NCBI GenBank assembly: GCA_964347915.1
Contig: CAYGAM010000047.1
Coordinates: 1 to 17,322, forward strand
DNA: 17,322 nt
Reading direction: 5' to 3'
DNA from: CAYGAM01 sp964347915
Lineage (GTDB): Archaea > Thermoproteota > Nitrososphaeria > Nitrososphaerales > Nitrosopumilaceae
Below the pieces are notes generated by a model that saw only the letters and a list, made by a program, of their open reading frames with translations, did not search any database and was not told the DNA's origin. Both the position numbers and the translations under genes were made by a program. This document shows, in pieces, positions 15,801 to 17,322 of the stretch; within the stretch, counting starts at the first letter, position 1, and each line of letters begins with the position of its first letter.

Positions 15801-16226
15801 GCTTGCTTGATATCCCAGTGTGCTGTCAGAACCCGGCCTGCCAGAATATTTTTTGGCAAGGCATGCGGCATTAGCCTGATATCCACCAAGAGCATACATT
15901 ACAGCTGAGTTGATCAGAAAGAGATCGCCAAAAGCGTCGTCGCGGAGAGTGGAAAGATTCTCCCAAAGCGACGCAAGGCGCAGTGTAGAGTTTTTCAATT
16001 TGTCAAACGACGACGGGTCAGAGATGGCTTGAGTTTCTGTCATAGTAGAAAGGACTGTGGCGCTTCGGGAAAGATAGTCTTCAATGTGCGTCCAATAATT
16101 ATCAGGCTGGACGCGCATTTCGCTGAAGAGCGACTTTGATGCGATCTGTGACATATAATGAACAAGCTGTTTCTCAACAGTCATTGATGCTACTCTTCCT
16201 ACCAACGAATCAATTTGCTTTGTCAT
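12855..16226 (-). CDS. hamB: Hachiman defence helicase HamB (superfamily 2)
   Basis: A 1,123-aa SF2 DNA helicase/ATPase, the sensor partner of the HamA nuclease. About 280 N-terminal residues are helical and unassigned. The motor follows: Q-like WPSQIEAV, motif I MPTSSGKT (297-304), Ia APYRALVSE, Ib STPEKLD, motif II DEGH (400-403), motif III SAVLSD, then the second RecA domain with HHGKLP, motif V ATNTLSQGVNFP (636-647) and motif VI NLIGRAGRAG. Hel308/Ski2-like motifs V and VI are intact; DEGH replaces the commoner DExH. A 400-residue C-terminal region is unassigned. ATG 16226 is preferred because GGAAGG lies just before it; ATG 16259 would add 11 residues. It overlaps hamA by 17 bases (50 with the upstream start). 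The identification rests on the pairing with the DUF1837 nuclease. Confidence 0.85.
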   Translation of the reverse strand: MTKQIDSLVGRVASMTVEKQLVHYMSQIASKSLFSEMRVQPDNYWTHIEDYLSRSATVLSTMTETQAISDPSSFDKLKNSTLRLASLWENLSTLRDDAFGDLFLINSAVMYALGGYQANAACLAKKYSGRPGSDSTLGYQASLLLQRKFLTLQQKSEQFAKEPDTEYTAADLGLAAASRGFGECSGYFLSGSEQHMTNAISYMADAQRVFSELGLVSESILLHSMQSLLPIIKPRSTWEILKEYRDDFVWNRYLKLLARGLKDNILCGTSISELWPSQIEAVKSGLLDTTASKIIRMPTSSGKTRIAEMAMINTLSSEKSKCVYIAPYRALVSELEDSFLNVFCDLGYRVSSIAGHYEHDQFEEQIIRDADILVSTPEKLDLLFRRHSQFLDNAKLFVIDEGHTIDDSGRGIKLEMLLSKLRQRYSDSRFLVLSAVLSDDTIRDFLAWFNLSGELVKSDWQPTLLRRAKFAWSTNGTNTGTLEYYPAKENKLMDVKAENIIEPRQYTWKNEKTGRRNTKTFPAMEKNETAAELGFKFSSMGSVLISSTTTNSVMSIAAALERRLEYTLNAGEQIPDYLQNVNAGSIKVSQEWLGKEHQITRLLKSGIAVHHGKLPDMLKRAIERDARRGSLRVIVATNTLSQGVNFPIRTVIIHSCRRYANGRMARIPAKEYWNLIGRAGRAGYETNGTAIHLIKTPADANDYEFFMKNKTEPNATTSELYRALRDLIDRRISSDDLKARIDPEILGMLAEESFSSFDEPLDRMISSTLAGKIAKREERYDKLHGIFREKALEIKASLKDDEIRVYGKTGLSSSSCMLIRDYILNKKATIAEMLDRDSSAADFAALVLEALYDIPEMHARLSFAGDKKELLEMWISGKSFDDMRNELKITDALSASKFIEEYFGSLVPWGASAFLQIMCFKLELSMKSLPDSMQFLPGLIKYGVPLQEACWAMQLGISNRKTALKIAVQYRNKSTQSAIAGFIEWMRNLDSKTLPDAGALFFDDAAKTILRVGDNRYLRERQSLQQVIQEPAVVRAETEKQKLMISTIKENQDIHIVRDYDNLRDRNAIKIQCGGENLGLLDNGVSQYLAPLMDTGTALEGKVAETMNEHAIKIQISEHGRPA

Positions 16227-16992
16227 TGCGCCTTCCAAGGTTTTCGTATGTACATTCAACCAATTTTTCCAGGTTTGTTATTTGAACTGCATCTACAGTC
16301 AGAGCAATATCCGACTCTTCCATGATATCTGATAATTTTTCCAAATAGTGTTCATTCCAGTGACTCTTTTCATATACTGCGCCTATTCTGTACGTATCAT
16401 TAGGATTAATTTCCACCCCATACTCAGCAATCATATCAAACATATTGCGATTTATTTCGTAGAGCCGGTGAAGAAGAAATTTTATTGATGGAAGAATCTG
16501 TCCCTTTTTTCTTGCGTCAAGCTGCCCGTATGCACCCAATATTGCTCTTGAATCATGCTGCGTGCGAAGCTTTGCTTCCATCATGCACATTTCCGATATC
16601 TTGTTATCTTTTATTTTGAATGCTATTATGTCAGTACCAGGAAGGCTTTGTCCAGGCGCATGCTGATATCGGAATTTTTTAACTGGGATGACATATCCAT
16701 GAAATTCTTGCAAAATTTGTCCGCAAAGCAATTCGCCAAATTTACCCTTTCGCAGGTCAGAGCTTATCGGCTGCCATTTTCTTACGTATTCTGAACACTT
16801 ATCCAAATTCCACCCCAATTTTTCTGCTATATACTTTAAATGATCTGGATCTGTGGTATTGTCTGAAATTATGTGGCCTAGATTCTCTACAGTTGAGTCG
16901 TCCCATGCGCGCCGTTCCTCATAATTGACTGCGGCAAACGCAAAATCGCTTTTACTCTCAGCGGCTAGCCATGTCTTAAGCACGATATTCAT
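16210..16992 (-). CDS. hamA: Hachiman defence nuclease HamA (DUF1837, PD-(D/E)XK type)
   Basis: A 260-aa protein, the effector of Hachiman. The core reads RKGKFGELL (E87), LPGTDIIAF (D121) and MMEAKLR (E139 and K141), the order and spacing of a PD-(D/E)XK nuclease active site as in DUF1837. Known HamA acts as a DNA nuclease/DNase held by HamB and released on sensing of damaged or invading DNA. No membrane segment or signal is present. The frame starts at ATG 17052, but ATG 16992 gives the family-like N terminus (MNIVLKTWLA) and lies about 24 bases after an A/T-rich box. The gene overlaps hamB. Sampled lines show about 35-38% GC, the lowest in the window apart from hicB, suggesting horizontal acquisition. 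Relation to AbpA of the AbpAB system is possible. Confidence 0.83.
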   Translation of the reverse strand: MNIVLKTWLAAESKSDFAFAAVNYEERRAWDDSTVENLGHIISDNTTDPDHLKYIAEKLGWNLDKCSEYVRKWQPISSDLRKGKFGELLCGQILQEFHGYVIPVKKFRYQHAPGQSLPGTDIIAFKIKDNKISEMCMMEAKLRTQHDSRAILGAYGQLDARKKGQILPSIKFLLHRLYEINRNMFDMIAEYGVEINPNDTYRIGAVYEKSHWNEHYLEKLSDIMEESDIALTVDAVQITNLEKLVECTYENLGRRNDKAN

Positions 16993-17010
16993 ATGCGCTG
17001 TACCTAAAAA

Positions 17011-17020
17011 AAGATTAAGA
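17011..17020 (-). promoter_or_regulatory. A/T-rich promoter candidate for hamAB
   Basis: The minus strand reads TCTTAATCTT, its TTAAT core about 24 bases before ATG 16992, followed by a T run. Position fits a leaderless transcript from that ATG; the upstream ATG 17052 has no comparable box. The match is weak because the whole area is AT-rich. Confidence 0.3.
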
Positions 17021-17052
17021 TTCCAACACTGAGATTCTGCTACAAAGAGCAA

Positions 17053-17322
17053 GACCGGGCAGTCAAGCGCATACAGACCGCTTGGGTATCAACTGCATCT
17101 TCAATGGGCATGGCTTGCCGTCTCTGACAGTCAGAATGCCCCGCATGTAGGCATATCAGCAGCTAAGCGGAGTTGTCGAAGCTCAAGCACAGGCCAGAAC
17201 CAAGTACAATTGAGGCACTCCCTAGCGCATACTTGATGACGAGGCAGGAGTCCTGAAGGAAAGATAGGGCTGTGTCCCATGAATATATACCCCCCAGAAT
17301 CGCGGCGGACAGCAGGTCAATG
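17053..17322. other. Right-edge spacer with possible 3' end of a further gene
   Basis: A minus-strand frame is open from the window edge (17321) to TAG at 17163-17165, giving 52 residues of hydrophobic character (LLSAAILGGIYSWD and, later, YALGSASIVLGSG). This could be the C terminus of a membrane protein entering from the right. It is only a fragment and resembles nothing I can name. The remaining 110 bases up to hamA show no gene. Confidence 0.3.

Noticed and set aside
17148..17322. tRNA, rRNA or transposase remnant at the right edge
   Set aside because: I looked for a T-loop GTTCRA core, acceptor-stem pairing and transposase motifs and saw none; only a short hydrophobic open frame remains.

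Overview
The window looks like archaeal chromosome, most likely from an ammonia-oxidising thaumarchaeon (Nitrososphaerota) with a GC-rich genome. This is inferred from three things: the lysW-lysX pair next to argG (the LysW amino-group-carrier route), a methionine synthase split into two genes, and A/T-rich TATA-like boxes about 25-28 bases upstream of several start codons, as expected for leaderless archaeal transcripts. Genus cannot be fixed by eye; a Cenarchaeum/sponge-symbiont or Nitrososphaera relative are both reasonable. The sequence is a scaffold with one 100-N gap at 4803-4902.

Layout. 1-768 is gene-poor spacer with a 13-base C run and a 9-bp tandem repeat. 789-4621 is a one-carbon/methionine block: a CoA-pyrophosphatase-like NUDIX hydrolase (-), a divergent methylenetetrahydrofolate-reductase-like gene (+), and a convergent metH-like gene (-) carrying the folate, cobalamin and reactivation modules. 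4622-5307 holds GC-rich spacer and the gap. 5308-5731 is an AT-rich hicB antitoxin-like gene followed by a decayed hicA toxin gene. 6018-6971 (-) is the missing homocysteine/zinc module of methionine synthase. 7298-9815 (-) is a three-gene ABC importer of the nitrate/sulfonate/taurine type. 9816-10450 is spacer with short repeats. 10451-12664 (-) is the tight argG-lysW-lysX operon; the 55-aa lysW is easy to miss because of its size. 12855-16992 (-) is a two-gene unit, a PD-(D/E)XK-type DUF1837 nuclease overlapping a large superfamily 2 helicase, which I identify as a Hachiman (HamA-HamB) anti-phage defence system.

How the genes work together. The NUDIX/MTHFR/metH/homocysteine-module set describes methyl transfer from methyltetrahydrofolate through cobalamin to homocysteine. 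The argG-lysW-lysX operon serves LysW-carried lysine and/or ornithine-arginine synthesis. The two immunity-type loci, hicBA and hamAB, are both visibly AT-richer than the metabolic genes around them (sample lines about 33-45% GC against about 60-65% in metH), which points to acquisition. The main discovery-level items are the archaeal Hachiman locus, the hicA pseudogene beside an apparently intact hicB, the placement of hicBA between the two halves of methionine synthase, and a gap whose two flanks are identical 50-mers.
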